From positions 281,510 to 345,509 of the forward strand of contig NZ_JACABA010000003.1 of NCBI RefSeq assembly GCF_013377015.1: a DNA stretch of 64,000 nt, in the 5' to 3' direction. Below, one piece after another: positions 46,841 to 56,683 of the stretch; within the stretch, counting starts at the first letter, position 1; every line of letters begins with the position of its first letter. The translations under genes were made by a program, and so were the position numbers. Under the pieces are notes generated by a model that was not told where the DNA came from, ran no database searches, and was given only the letters and a program-made list of their open reading frames with translations. The DNA comes from Rhodopseudomonas sp. (GTDB lineage: Bacteria > Pseudomonadota > Alphaproteobacteria > Rhizobiales > Xanthobacteraceae).

Positions 46841-48816
46841 ATTCCGACCCCTACCACCTTGCTGTTGGTGCTCCTCAAATTTCGATACCGCGCCAACGCC
46901 CAGAGCGGAAAGAACTTTGCGTAGCCATGATAACGCAGATAAAATACCCGCGGAAAGCCCGTTGCGGTGTAGCGCTGCTCATCCCAAAGACCTTTTTCGG
47001 TCTGTGTGCTTTTCAGGTACTCCACCCCGCGCGCCACCGCCGGATGCCCGACCTCGCCCGCGGCCATTAAGGCAAGCAAGGCCCATGCCGTTTGCGAGGC
47101 GGTGGTCGGGGCGGCCTCAAACCCCTGGTAGTCGAGCCGGTAGCTGGTCGCGGCCTCGCCCCAGCCGCCATCGGCGTTCTGGATCGACACCAGCCACTCC
47201 ACCGCCTTGCGCATCGCCGGGTCTTGATGGTCGACCCCGGCGGCGTTGAGCGCGCACAGCACCGACCAGGTGCCATAGATGTAGTTCAGGCCCCAGCGAC
47301 CGTACCACGAGCCTTCCGCCAGCTGGGTGTTGCGCAGATAGGCGACGCCGTCGGCGACCGCCTTGCTGCTCTGGACGGTCTCGCCGAGCTGCGCCAGCAT
47401 CGAGACGCAGCGCGCGGTGACGTCCTCGGTCGGCGGATCGAGCAACGCGCCGTGGTCGGAAAACGGGATGTTGTTGAGATAATATTCGAGATTGTTGACG
47501 TCGAACGCGGCCCAGCCGCCGTCGCGGCTCTGCATGCCCTCGATCCATTCGCGGCCGCGCGCGATTGCGTTGTCGTAGTCGGGATTGGGGATCTCGCGCC
47601 GGGCGCGGTCCATCGCCATCACCACCACGGCGGTGTCGTCGAGGTCGGGATAATGGGCGTTGTTGTACTGGAACGCCCAGCCGCCGGGGCGGACGTCGGG
47701 ACGTTTCACCGCCCAGTCGCCCTTGAGGTCGAGCACCTGCTTGGGCAACAGCCAGTCTAGTCCGCGCTTCACCGGCAGGGCCGTCTCCGCGCCGCCGGCC
47801 TCCAGCAGCGCGTGGCAGGTCAGCGAGGTGTCCCACACCGGCGACACGCAGGGCTGGCAGTAGGCTTCGTCGTCGTTGATCACCAGCAGCTTGTCGATGC
47901 CCCTGCGGGTGATGACGCGCCCCGGATAATCCTCCGGATAGCCCAGCACCTTGTACATCATCACCGTATTGGCCATCGGCGGGTAGATCGCGCCGAGACC
48001 GTCCTCGCCGTTCAGACGCTCCTCGACGAAGTCGACCGCTTTCTGGATCGCATAGGCGCGCAGCCGTTTCGGAAAATACGGCTCCAGCGCGCGCAGCACC
48101 GCGTCGATGCTGGCGAACAGCTTGAACAGCGCCCAGTTCTGGTGCGGCGCCTTCGCCGGCATGCCGATCGACTTCGGGTCCTGCAGGAACAGTTCGTCGA
48201 GGCCGATCTGGAGCGCATTGATCGCGCGCGGCTTCAGCGCCGCCAGCACCATCAGCGGCACGATGGTGCAGCGCGCCCAGTAGGAAATCTTGTTGAGATG
48301 GAACGGCGACCACATCGGCAGCAGCATGATCTCGACCGGCAGCACCGGCACGCTGTTCCAAGTCAGTATCCCGAACATCGACAGCATGAAGCGAGTGAAC
48401 ACGTTGGCGTGGATGGCGCCGCCGCGCGACCGCATCGCTTCGCGCGCCCGTGCCATATGCGGCGCGTCGATGTCGTCGCCGATCATCTTCAGCGCGAAAT
48501 ACGCCTTGATGCTGGCGCTCATGTCAAAGTCGCCGTCCTGCACCAGCGGCCAGCCGCCATGGGCGCCCTGGGTACGGCGCAGATAGACCGCGATCTTGGC
48601 TTCCAGCGCCGCGTCGACCGGTTCGCCGAGATAGTGTCGCAGCAGCACGTATTCGGACGGAATGGTGCAATCGGCCTCGAGTTCGAACACCCAATGGCCG
48701 TCGGGCTGGCGGTGGCTCAGCAACGCCTGGCGCGCCGCCGCGATGCTGGCCTCGAGCGGATCGCCGCCCGCGGATGCTGAATTGTAAATGCCGGATTCCA
48801 TCTTGTTCGCTATCAC
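46837..48816 (-). CDS. shc: Squalene-hopene cyclase
   Basis: 659-aa monotopic membrane enzyme cyclising squalene to hopene/hopanol. The catalytic acid motif DXDD is seen in PDLDDTAVVVMAMDR. Several QW repeats are present (QPDGHWVFELE, GAHGGWPL, QSRDGGWAAFD, EGSWYGRWGLNYIYGTW, QNADGGWGE, QTEKGLWDE), and the C-terminal YHGYAKFFPLWAL is typical. The GTG at 48816 or ATG at 48801 may be the start. It is flanked by hpnE and hpnG in one operon. Confidence 0.95.
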   Translation of the reverse strand: MIANKMESGIYNSASAGGDPLEASIAAARQALLSHRQPDGHWVFELEADCTIPSEYVLLRHYLGEPVDAALEAKIAVYLRRTQGAHGGWPLVQDGDFDMSASIKAYFALKMIGDDIDAPHMARAREAMRSRGGAIHANVFTRFMLSMFGILTWNSVPVLPVEIMLLPMWSPFHLNKISYWARCTIVPLMVLAALKPRAINALQIGLDELFLQDPKSIGMPAKAPHQNWALFKLFASIDAVLRALEPYFPKRLRAYAIQKAVDFVEERLNGEDGLGAIYPPMANTVMMYKVLGYPEDYPGRVITRRGIDKLLVINDDEAYCQPCVSPVWDTSLTCHALLEAGGAETALPVKRGLDWLLPKQVLDLKGDWAVKRPDVRPGGWAFQYNNAHYPDLDDTAVVVMAMDRARREIPNPDYDNAIARGREWIEGMQSRDGGWAAFDVNNLEYYLNNIPFSDHGALLDPPTEDVTARCVSMLAQLGETVQSSKAVADGVAYLRNTQLAEGSWYGRWGLNYIYGTWSVLCALNAAGVDHQDPAMRKAVEWLVSIQNADGGWGEAATSYRLDYQGFEAAPTTASQTAWALLALMAAGEVGHPAVARGVEYLKSTQTEKGLWDEQRYTATGFPRVFYLRYHGYAKFFPLWALARYRNLRSTNSKVVGVGM

Positions 48817-48871
48817 TCCACGCTCATACGCTAGGTCTTAGGTCGGGTCGGGCGCCGTGGCCTGCCCGGGA

Positions 48872-50125
48872 TCAGGCCTGACGCATCACCAGAACGAGGT
48901 CGGCCGCGCGGTTGCCGGACCGCACCGAGCCCTCGATGGTGGCCGGCAACCCCGTATCAGTCCAGTCGCCGGCGAGAAACAGGTTTTTGTAACGGGTGAC
49001 CGGCCCGGGACGCAGCGCATTCTGCTCCGGCGTCGCCTCGAAGGTGGCGCGGCGCTCGCGGACGATCTGCCACGGCGGCAGCTCGGCCTCGATGCCGGCG
49101 ATCTTGCAGATTTCCTGCCAGATCGACAGCGCCAGCTGCTCGCGCGGCAGGTCGACCAGCCGATCGCCATTGCTGATGGTGACCGACAACCGGTTCGGGA
49201 AGGCGAACAGCCATTCGACCAGCCCGCCGATCACCCCGGTCAGCGCCGGCAGCCCGGCCGGCGGCGCGAAACGGAAATGCGCATTGACGATCGCGCGATA
49301 TTTGCCCGGCGTTTGCAGCCCCGGCAGCAGCGCCGCCGCCGGGCGCGGCGGCACCGCCAGCACCACTGCGTCATCGGGCCCGATCGCCACGGCGTCGTCG
49401 CCGAAATTCAGCTCGCTGAGACGGTCGCCCGCGCTCGCGAACCCGCGCAGCTCATGGCCAAAATGAACGCCGGCGCCGCTGTTTCGCAGCTTCTCGACCG
49501 CGGGCTCCACCAGCACCGCGCTCAGGCCGTCGCGCGCGATCAGCGGCCGGCAGGCCTGGCCGCCCGCCAGCAAGGTCTCGCGCACCACGGCGCCGGCGAG
49601 CCCGGCCGAGCCTTCCGGCGGATCGACGTTGAGCGCCGCCAGCAGCAACGGCTGCACCAGCCGCCGATACAGCGTGCCCTCACACTTGATGGTGTCGCCG
49701 ATCAGCCGGTTCGGCGATGCCCAGATCAGCGGCATCAATGCTAAATAATCGAGCAGGCTGGTGTCCGGCACGCGGCTGCCTTGGTCGAGCACCCACAGCG
49801 GCAGCCGGCCATCGCCGAGCTTGAGCTGCCAGTGCTTGCCGGTGCCGACGTCGACAAAATGGAATTCGGCGCTTGGCGGCCCGACCAGCCCGGCTTCGGT
49901 GCCGATCGAACGCGCGTAGCCGACCGCGGCGCGGTTGCCCGACAGCAGCAGATGATTGCCGTTGTCGATCGTCAACCCGGTCGCGGCGTCGAAATAGGAC
50001 CGGCAGCGGCCGCCGGCCTGCTGCATCGCCTCGTGGACCTGAACCTTGACGTTGGCGTCGGCAAGTCGGATCGCGGCCGAAAGCCCCGACACGCCTGCGC
50101 CGATGATGTGGACGGTTCCGGGCAT
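48872..50125 (-). CDS. hpnE: Hydroxysqualene dehydroxylase HpnE
   Basis: 417-aa FAD-dependent amine oxidase-fold enzyme that reductively converts hydroxysqualene to squalene. The FAD motif VHIIGAGVSGLSAAIRLADANVKVQVHEA is at the N-terminus, with GGRC next. The C-terminal FAD segment is YKNLFLAGDWTDTGLPATIEGSVRSGNRAA. ATG 50125 shares one base with the hpnD stop (TGATG). The in-frame upstream extension into hpnD is rejected. Confidence 0.93.
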   Translation of the reverse strand: MPGTVHIIGAGVSGLSAAIRLADANVKVQVHEAMQQAGGRCRSYFDAATGLTIDNGNHLLLSGNRAAVGYARSIGTEAGLVGPPSAEFHFVDVGTGKHWQLKLGDGRLPLWVLDQGSRVPDTSLLDYLALMPLIWASPNRLIGDTIKCEGTLYRRLVQPLLLAALNVDPPEGSAGLAGAVVRETLLAGGQACRPLIARDGLSAVLVEPAVEKLRNSGAGVHFGHELRGFASAGDRLSELNFGDDAVAIGPDDAVVLAVPPRPAAALLPGLQTPGKYRAIVNAHFRFAPPAGLPALTGVIGGLVEWLFAFPNRLSVTISNGDRLVDLPREQLALSIWQEICKIAGIEAELPPWQIVRERRATFEATPEQNALRPGPVTRYKNLFLAGDWTDTGLPATIEGSVRSGNRAADLVLVMRQA

Positions 50126-50964
50126 CAGATGATCGCGTATTGCAGCAGGATCGCGATCCGCGACGCCTTGCCGAGCCGGACCGGCGCGCGCGGCAGCGCG
50201 AAGCCCCGCGCGATCAGCAATTGCAGGATCGAGTGATAGTATTTCGACATGATCCGCGGCGCCCGCACCACGCGGCGAAGGTTGCGATTCATCACCGCGT
50301 CGGCGGCCTTGAAATGCGCCTGCGCGCGCTCGACCAGCGGCGCGCACACCAGCGTCAGCGCCGGATGCTGCGTCACCACCGACGGATCGGTGCTGGTGAT
50401 GCCGGCGCGCAGCAGACCTTCGCGCGGCAGATACAGCCGGCCGATCCCGGCATCCTCGTCGATGTCGCGCAGGATATTGGTCAATTGCAGTGCGCGTCCA
50501 AGATGATGCGCGAGCTCGATGCCGTCGGCCTCGGGCAGGCCGAAGATCCGCACCGACAGCCGACCGACCGCGGAGGCAACGCGATCACAATACAGATCCA
50601 GCGTGGCTTCGTCGGGCGCCCTGATCTCCGCCGGCACATCCATTTCCATGCCGTCGATAATGGCGAGAAAATCCTCGCGCTTCAGGCCGAATTCGCGCAG
50701 CGATTCCTGATAGTCGCGCAGTCGCGCCGGCGGCTCGCCGCGATACAGCGCGTCGATGTCCTCGCGCCATTGCTGCAATGCCGCCAGCCGCTCATCGCGC
50801 GGCCCGTCGGAATCGGCGATATCGTCGACGTAGCGGCAGAAGCTGTAGACCTGAAACATCGCCTCGCGCTGCGCGCGCGGCAAAATCCGCATCGCGGCGT
50901 AGAACGAGCTGCCATGCGCAACGCCCTGATGTTCCGCCGGCGCGGTCGATGATTGATGGTTCAT
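50125..50964 (-). CDS. hpnD: Presqualene diphosphate synthase HpnD
   Basis: 279-aa trans-isoprenyl diphosphate synthase condensing two farnesyl diphosphates to presqualene diphosphate. The two Asp-rich motifs are YVDDIADSD (about residues 45-53) and QLTNILRDIDEDAGIGRLYLP. ATG 50964 lies in the hpnC stop (ATGA). Confidence 0.92.
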   Translation of the reverse strand: MNHQSSTAPAEHQGVAHGSSFYAAMRILPRAQREAMFQVYSFCRYVDDIADSDGPRDERLAALQQWREDIDALYRGEPPARLRDYQESLREFGLKREDFLAIIDGMEMDVPAEIRAPDEATLDLYCDRVASAVGRLSVRIFGLPEADGIELAHHLGRALQLTNILRDIDEDAGIGRLYLPREGLLRAGITSTDPSVVTQHPALTLVCAPLVERAQAHFKAADAVMNRNLRRVVRAPRIMSKYYHSILQLLIARGFALPRAPVRLGKASRIAILLQYAII

Positions 50965-51839
50965 GCGCGCGGCGCCGGATTCGACAGCGGCCGCCGGCCG
51001 ATCATGCGGCGCGCCAGCTCCGAGGCGATGCCGCCGGCGCTCTGCGCCAGCAACTCGATCGGCTTCAGATGCACCCGTTCGCTCAGCGGATCGCGGAGCT
51101 TCAGCAGGCGAACGATCTTGTCGGCGAAGGCCTGGATCACGGAAATTTCCAGTCCGAGCCGAAGATCCTTCACTTCGGCACCGAGCGATATGCTCTGCGC
51201 CAGCAGGCCCTCGTTGCGCGCTGCGAGCGCATGCAAGCATTGCAGCAGCGCCGGCGACGAGCGCGTCTGCCCGAGCGCTTCAACATCGGCGCCGGCGGCT
51301 TCGAGCGTGTCGCGCGGCAGATAGACCCGGTTGAGGTCGCGATAATCCTTGCCGCAATCCTGCAGATGATTGTTGATCTGAAGCGCCGCGCACAGCGCGT
51401 CCGAGGCCGCCCAGGTCGATGTGCTCTCGCCATGGACGTCGAGCATGAACCGCCCCACCGGCATCGCCGAATAGCGGCAATAGTGGATCACTTCGTCCCA
51501 GTTCTCGTAACGCAGCTTGGTGACATCCATGCGAAAGGCGGTCAACACGTCCAGCGCGTGGCGCGGCGGCATCGCGCGCTCGGCCAGCGCGCGGCGCAGA
51601 TTGACCGCCTCGGGCTGGCTGTCGCCCTGCCCGAGCAACTCGGCTTCCAGCAGGTCGAGATAGGACAGCTTGGCGGCGCCATCGAGCGAGGCGTGATCGG
51701 CGATGTCGTCGGCGGTGCGGACGAAATTGTAGAAGGCGAGAATCAGCCCCCGGTGCCGCGGATGAATGATCCACGACGCGACCGGGAAATTCTCGTCCCG
51801 GTGGGTCTTCCCGGAGCGCAAGTCGTTCGCGGAGGTCAT
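50961..51839 (-). CDS. hpnC: Hydroxysqualene synthase HpnC
   Basis: 292-aa squalene/phytoene synthase-fold enzyme converting presqualene diphosphate to hydroxysqualene. Asp-rich motifs are VRTADDIADH and QINNHLQDCGKDYRDLNRVYLP. ATG 51839 is preferred; GTG 51845 would add two residues. It is the first gene of the hpnC-D-E-shc-hpnG operon. The 217 bp upstream holds its presumed promoter, though no convincing box was found. Confidence 0.92.
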   Translation of the reverse strand: MTSANDLRSGKTHRDENFPVASWIIHPRHRGLILAFYNFVRTADDIADHASLDGAAKLSYLDLLEAELLGQGDSQPEAVNLRRALAERAMPPRHALDVLTAFRMDVTKLRYENWDEVIHYCRYSAMPVGRFMLDVHGESTSTWAASDALCAALQINNHLQDCGKDYRDLNRVYLPRDTLEAAGADVEALGQTRSSPALLQCLHALAARNEGLLAQSISLGAEVKDLRLGLEISVIQAFADKIVRLLKLRDPLSERVHLKPIELLAQSAGGIASELARRMIGRRPLSNPAPRA

Positions 51840-52056
51840 CGGCACTGCTGTACTGGTGTGGTCATAAACGGGCGACGCGCGATCCAGCCACCGGACGGCG
51901 GGGATCGATCACGACGCCATATAAGGGAAATCCGTCGGCTAAACCAACGATATCGACCGGTCTTTCGGGAAACCCGACAGGACCCGGCTCACCGCGATAC
52001 CGCCGTGGACGCTCGCCTGGCGACTCCCCGGGAACCCGGCAGCGGTGGCCGGCGGC

Positions 52057-52290
52057 CTACTGGTTGTGGGTGAGCAGCACCTGGTTGCACGCGGAGCTCA
52101 GTTTTTCACGGTTTTCTTTGAGGCACGCCAGCACGACGAAATCGCCCTGATCCATCACCTTGCGGCAATGACGCGAGACATCGCGCGAGCAGGCCTGCTG
52201 CTCCTGCTGCGTGCCGCTGCGCTGTTGCGCGAAAGCGCCGGTGGACATTGAGACGAACAGCAGGGCGAGAGCTACGAAGATTTTCGGCAT
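52057..52290 (-). CDS. Small exported Cys-rich protein
   Basis: 77 aa with a Sec signal peptide (PKIFVALALLFVSMSTGAFAQ). The mature part of about 55 residues has four spaced Cys (QACSRDVSRHCRKV, LACLKEN, SACNQV), like one cysteine-rich Golgi-type repeat common in small rhizobial exported proteins. Function unknown. ATG 52290 fits the signal peptide. It stands alone, divergent from the 166-aa exported protein gene. Confidence 0.8.
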   Translation of the reverse strand: MPKIFVALALLFVSMSTGAFAQQRSGTQQEQQACSRDVSRHCRKVMDQGDFVVLACLKENREKLSSACNQVLLTHNQ

Positions 52291-52736
52291 TGTATTCTTT
52301 CAGTTCGGCGATTGGAGATTGCATTGTCGATCACGCCGGCATCCGGCGCATGATCGGGCGACCGCCCGGATCGACCATGGCGAATTACAACTGCGCTCGC
52401 AATTGCGGCCAAATTTACGTTGGCTCGAATCGTTCCCCGGCGCTGTTATGCTCGGAGCCATTGGCCGAAAATCCGAAATTCGATAAAATCTCGCTCCGAT
52501 CGACGATCCTGGTGTCCCGCGGACTGCGAATTGATACAATTCGACCAGATTCGTCGGAACAACAAGTCGCCTGCATTCAACCAAGATTTGCCGAATCGCA
52601 GCAGTTGCGGCGGCTGTCATTGCGTTCGCATCAATCGACTTTATTATTAGAATTGAACCTACCGTTCCGTGTCGAGACTAAATAGCTGATGCGACGAGGC
52701 CGTCGTGCCGGGATTTCTTATTCAGGGGTTGCGAGA
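52291..52736. other. Relatively AT-rich intergenic region
   Basis: 446 bp between two divergent small exported-protein genes, noticeably richer in A+T than its surroundings (especially about 52460-52690). It must hold both promoters. No RNA gene, repeat or convincing promoter box was recognised. Confidence 0.6.
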
Positions 52737-53237
52737 ATGAGACTGCTTCGTTCCACGTTTTCAACGCATGCGCTCAAGGCGGCAGGCATCGCCGCGGCGA
52801 TGCTGCTGTCGGCATCGGCGAGCCATGCGCAGTCCGGCCCATTTGCCGGATTCTCCGGCGCTTGGTCCGGCGCCGGAACGGTGTCGTTATCGGATGGAAG
52901 CAAGGAGCGGCTGCGCTGCCGGGCAAACTACACGGCCGGCGGTGGCGGTAAGGAACTGTCGTTGTCGTTGCGCTGCGCCAGCGATAGCTACAAATTCGAG
53001 CTCAGCAGCAATGTGGTGAGCCAGGGCGACCGCATCTCCGGGCGCTGGACCGAGTCCAGCCGCAACATTAACGGTGATCTTCAGGGCACCGCCGGTGGTG
53101 GCCAGATCGAGGTGTTCGTCGAGGCGGCGGGATTCGCCGCCAACCTGACCCTGATCACCCGGGGCAACAAGCAATCCGTTCAGATCAGTTCCAAGGGCGA
53201 GATCCGCGGCGTGAATATCAGCATGGTCAAGGGATAG
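52737..53237 (+). CDS. Exported protein of unknown function
   Basis: 166 aa. The signal peptide (RLLRSTFSTHALKAAGIAAAMLLSASASHAQ) is followed by a Gly/Ser-rich beta-strand domain (GFSGAWSGAGTVSLSDGSKERLRCRANYTAG...SLRCASDSYKFELSSNV...ISGRWTESSRNINGDLQG). It resembles exported Bradyrhizobiaceae proteins of lipid- or stress-related type, but no function is known. ATG 52737 has AGGGG upstream and begins the signal peptide. A strong terminator follows. Confidence 0.8.
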   Translation: MRLLRSTFSTHALKAAGIAAAMLLSASASHAQSGPFAGFSGAWSGAGTVSLSDGSKERLRCRANYTAGGGGKELSLSLRCASDSYKFELSSNVVSQGDRISGRWTESSRNINGDLQGTAGGGQIEVFVEAAGFAANLTLITRGNKQSVQISSKGEIRGVNISMVKG

Positions 53238-53256
53238 GGCGACCGGCCCGAACCGA

Positions 53257-53294
53257 AAACCCCTCGGATCGATTCGATCCGAGGGGTTTATTTT
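53257..53294. terminator. Intrinsic terminator, likely bidirectional
   Basis: Long stem AAACCCCTCGGATCG / CGATCCGAGGGGTTT with a short loop, followed by ATTTT on the + strand and preceded by AAAA (a T run on the - strand). It serves the + strand exported-protein gene and the convergent transporter gene. Confidence 0.9.
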
Positions 53295-53309
53295 GCCAAA
53301 GATTCTCGC

Positions 53310-55676
53310 CTATTGCGCAGGCTTCTCGCGTTTGCCGCCGCGCAGCCGCTCCGCCGTATTGATCAGCCACATCGCGGTCGGCCGCAGGATGAACAGGTCG
53401 GCCACCAGCGCCGCCACCATCGCGAACGCGCTGAGCCAGCCAAACAGCCGCAGCGACGGCAGGTCCGAGAACACCGTCACCACCAGGCCGCAGGCCAGCA
53501 CCACCGTGGTCAGGATCAGCGCCGGTCCGACCAGCACGGTGGCGCGCTCGACCGCGAGCGCGGCGTTGGTTCCCGGCGTGGTCTCCAGCCGCAGCCGGTT
53601 GAGGAAGTGGATCGTGGCGCTGAGCCCGAGGCCGAACGACACCGTCAGCGCCACCACGCTGGCGAATTGCAGCCCCTCCCCCAGTGCCCACAGCACCGTA
53701 CCGGACAGCACCACCGGGAAGATGCCGGGCAGGATGCAGGCGAACATCACCACCACGGAGCGGAACGCCAGCCCGATGAAGATCGCCACCAGGGCGAATT
53801 CGATGGTCAGGCCGTGGTTGAGCTTCTGGATCATGTTGGCGCTGTTGCGCGCCGCGATCGCCGACAGCCCGGTGACCGCGATCTCGTAGCCGGGATGCGC
53901 CTTGCGCACGTCGTTCAGCGAGCCGTCGAGCTTGTCCACCACCGGCAGGATCCGGCTGGAATCGAGATCCGGCACCCGCCCGGACACCACCACGGCGGTC
54001 TGATCGGCCGAGATGAAGCGCCGCACCAGATGCTCCGGGATCACGCCGACATATTCCTGCAGCGTGGCAACGTCGCTGCTGCCGGCCTTTTCGGCCAGCC
54101 AGCGGCGCAGCGTTTCCAGCGACCAGACGTTGCCGACGCCGGCCTGCTTCTCGACCAGGCTGTGCACGTCGGCGATGGTCTGCAGGGTTTCCGGTGAATA
54201 CAGCGTCTGCCCCTTGGGGAATTCGATCAGGATGTCGATCGGGTTGGCGCCGGTCAGCTTGGCGTCGAGCCGGCCGGAGGCCTCTACCGCCTGCTGCTTG
54301 TCGGGGACCTGATCGGCCAGCCGGTAGCGCGGCTCCAGATTGGCATAGACGACGGCGAGCCCGCCGACCAGGATCACCGCGATCAGGCTGAACAGCCCGG
54401 GGCGGCCCACCATCCGCACCGCGATCCAGGCGCAGAACTGCCGCAGCGCGTTGACCCCGGCATCCGCGGTCTTGAACTTGGCGGCGAACACTTCTTCGTG
54501 GCGGACCAGCAGCACGCCGAACACCGGCACCAGCGACAGCACCGCGATCAGCGCGATGATGGTGGCGGCGAGCCCGGCCTCGCCGAAGGCGCGGATCAGG
54601 TCGGAATCGGAGAATTGCAGCGCCAGGAAGGATATGCCGGCGGTGGCGTGGGTCAGCACGCAGGCCGGGCCGACCACCAGCACGGCATTGCGGAACGCCG
54701 AGAATCGATCCTCGCCCGCCAATAGCCGGTCGCGCGCCGCGAAAGTCAGCTGCATCGAATCCGAGAAACTGATCACCATGATCAGCGGAGTCATCACGTT
54801 GAGGAACATGTTGAGGCTGAAACCGGCCCAGCCCAGCACGCCCAGCGCCAGCAGGATCGCGAGCAGCGGCGGGAACGCCGCCACGATCATGAAGGAAATC
54901 TTGCGGAAGAACAGGATCGCGATCAGGCAGCCCGCCAGAATCCCGGCGACGTTGTAGATCAAGCCGTCACGCTCGACCGCGTTGCGGATCTCGAGCTGCA
55001 TCACCGGCACGCCGGACAATTGCTTCGACAGCCCGGTGTCGGCGAGATCCTCCGCCATGATCTTGCGGATTTCGGTGACGGTCTTGTTGAGCTTGTTGTT
55101 GCCGACGATCGCAGGCTCCAGCGACAGCACGATCAGCGCCAGCGTGCCGTCCTCGGACAGCAACTTGCCGCGGATGATCTCGTTGGCCTTCACCGTCTCG
55201 ATGAATTTGTCGTAGTCGGCGCCCTCCGGCAGTTCCTGCGGAAACAGCGCCGCCGGCAACTTGCCGGGCGCCGGGGCCTGCCGCGCCGAGAACAGCGAGA
55301 TCAGGCCGCGGGTGCCGTCAACCAGCTGCAGGTCGGTGACCAGATCGCGGATCTTTTCCAGATTGGCGCGCTCCAGCAGCGTCTTGCCTTCGACCACCAC
55401 CAGCACGTCGTATTCGGTGGAGGGAAACCGCTTGGTCACCTGCTCGTATTGCCGATACTCCTTGGTGTCGGAGCGGAACAACTGGCTCAGCGAATCGTCG
55501 ATCTTGATGCGCTGGATCCCGAACACGGCGGCGACCACCAGCACGACGAGAATGATGCAGGACAGGATCGGTGCGCGAACCGCGATCAGCCCGAGACGCT
55601 CGAGACCGAAGGCGATGCTCACCGACCGCCGTTTCGACTGCTCGATGTCGGCGGGGGCGTCGTTCTTCTTCAACAT
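53310..55676 (-). CDS. MMPL/RND-family exporter, second in the hopanoid region
   Basis: 788-aa membrane protein with the two-fold RND layout. The first helix is at about residues 34-54, a periplasmic domain follows, then a helix bundle (about 245-400; FPPLLAILLALGVLGWAGFSLNMFLNVMTPLIMVISFSDSMQL), a second periplasmic domain and a second bundle. It belongs with lipid exporters such as HpnN and MmpL but is clearly distinct from HpnN at 41124. The ligand may be a hopanoid or another lipid. It has no partner periplasmic adaptor gene next to it. Confidence 0.85.
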   Translation of the reverse strand: MLKKNDAPADIEQSKRRSVSIAFGLERLGLIAVRAPILSCIILVVLVVAAVFGIQRIKIDDSLSQLFRSDTKEYRQYEQVTKRFPSTEYDVLVVVEGKTLLERANLEKIRDLVTDLQLVDGTRGLISLFSARQAPAPGKLPAALFPQELPEGADYDKFIETVKANEIIRGKLLSEDGTLALIVLSLEPAIVGNNKLNKTVTEIRKIMAEDLADTGLSKQLSGVPVMQLEIRNAVERDGLIYNVAGILAGCLIAILFFRKISFMIVAAFPPLLAILLALGVLGWAGFSLNMFLNVMTPLIMVISFSDSMQLTFAARDRLLAGEDRFSAFRNAVLVVGPACVLTHATAGISFLALQFSDSDLIRAFGEAGLAATIIALIAVLSLVPVFGVLLVRHEEVFAAKFKTADAGVNALRQFCAWIAVRMVGRPGLFSLIAVILVGGLAVVYANLEPRYRLADQVPDKQQAVEASGRLDAKLTGANPIDILIEFPKGQTLYSPETLQTIADVHSLVEKQAGVGNVWSLETLRRWLAEKAGSSDVATLQEYVGVIPEHLVRRFISADQTAVVVSGRVPDLDSSRILPVVDKLDGSLNDVRKAHPGYEIAVTGLSAIAARNSANMIQKLNHGLTIEFALVAIFIGLAFRSVVVMFACILPGIFPVVLSGTVLWALGEGLQFASVVALTVSFGLGLSATIHFLNRLRLETTPGTNAALAVERATVLVGPALILTTVVLACGLVVTVFSDLPSLRLFGWLSAFAMVAALVADLFILRPTAMWLINTAERLRGGKREKPAQ

Positions 55677-55893
55677 GCGCGGTCCAGTCCTGTCGGCTCG
55701 CTCGGTATCGAATAGATCCCGGGCGCGAATAAGACAAAGGAGCGCGCCGGATCTGCGCTATTACTTGAAAATACGCGACAAAACCGTGACCGCCGGGTGT
55801 GTAGCAGGTCTGCGTGAGTCCTCGCAAGCGCGTCCCGCGACGCAACATCGCGAGCTTGCGCGCGAACCATCGGGCTCATCAATCGGCGTGACG

Positions 55894-56679
55894 TCATGCT
55901 GGCCCGGTCAGTTCACCGAGGCCGCAGGACGCCCCAACGATTCCGCTTTCGTCCTTGAGGGCCACGCCGGAGAGCTGCCGCGACAGCGCTTCGCGGACCA
56001 GCCAAGCGATCTTGAAAGCGGCCTCGTCGTGTCCGATCCCCGCGGCATGAATATTGGACACGCAATTGCGCTCGGCGTCGGTGCGCCCCGGCCTGGGGGC
56101 AAACGTCAGATAGGCGCCGAGACTGTGCGGGGCGGACAGGCCCGGCCGCTCGCCGATCAGCACCAGGATGGCGCGGGCGCCGAGCAGCGCGCCGATCTCG
56201 TCGCCCAATGCGACCCGCGCGCCAGTCGCTACCGCGGCCGCACCGACGCCAATGTTTGCCGCGGACAATCGCGGCATCAGTTGGCGAACCACCTCCAGCG
56301 CATGGCTATGCACCGCGACCGGCGACAGCCCGTCGCCGATCATCAGAGCCAGATCGCACCGGCCAGAACCACCCGCCAGCACCTCGCGCGACGCCGGGTC
56401 GAGCTGTCGCCCGAGATCGGGGCGCGCCAGATAATCCTTCCGCCCGCGCGCGCGGCTCGCCACCGGCAGCGCGGTCAATCCCAGCACAGCGAGCCCGGCG
56501 GCGATTTTGCCGCTGTCGAACTCGGCATGGACGGCGTCGCGGGCACGGGCATGGGCCAGCGTGAATTCCAGCAGGGCCTCGGTCGGCAGACTGACCCCGG
56601 TGCGGCCCAGCGCGACCCGCGCCGGGGTCAGACGCTGCAGATCGCGCATTGAGCGAAGCGAAGTCGCGGGCGGATTCAT
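55894..56679 (-). CDS. eutC: Ethanolamine ammonia-lyase small subunit
   Basis: 261-aa subunit of the adenosylcobalamin-dependent lyase that converts ethanolamine to acetaldehyde and ammonia. Typical segments are [72 protein letters not shown] and [12 protein letters not shown]. It starts only 4 bp after the hpnP stop and so should be cotranscribed and possibly coupled with hpnP rather than directly with eutB. Confidence 0.93.
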   Translation of the reverse strand: MNPPATSLRSMRDLQRLTPARVALGRTGVSLPTEALLEFTLAHARARDAVHAEFDSGKIAAGLAVLGLTALPVASRARGRKDYLARPDLGRQLDPASREVLAGGSGRCDLALMIGDGLSPVAVHSHALEVVRQLMPRLSAANIGVGAAAVATGARVALGDEIGALLGARAILVLIGERPGLSAPHSLGAYLTFAPRPGRTDAERNCVSNIHAAGIGHDEAAFKIAWLVREALSRQLSGVALKDESGIVGASCGLGELTGPA

Positions 56680-56683
56680 CGTG

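Noticed and set aside
52459-52600. GGAAC in the AT-rich spacer as an EcfG promoter
   Set aside because: The sequence 16-17 nt downstream does not contain GTT.
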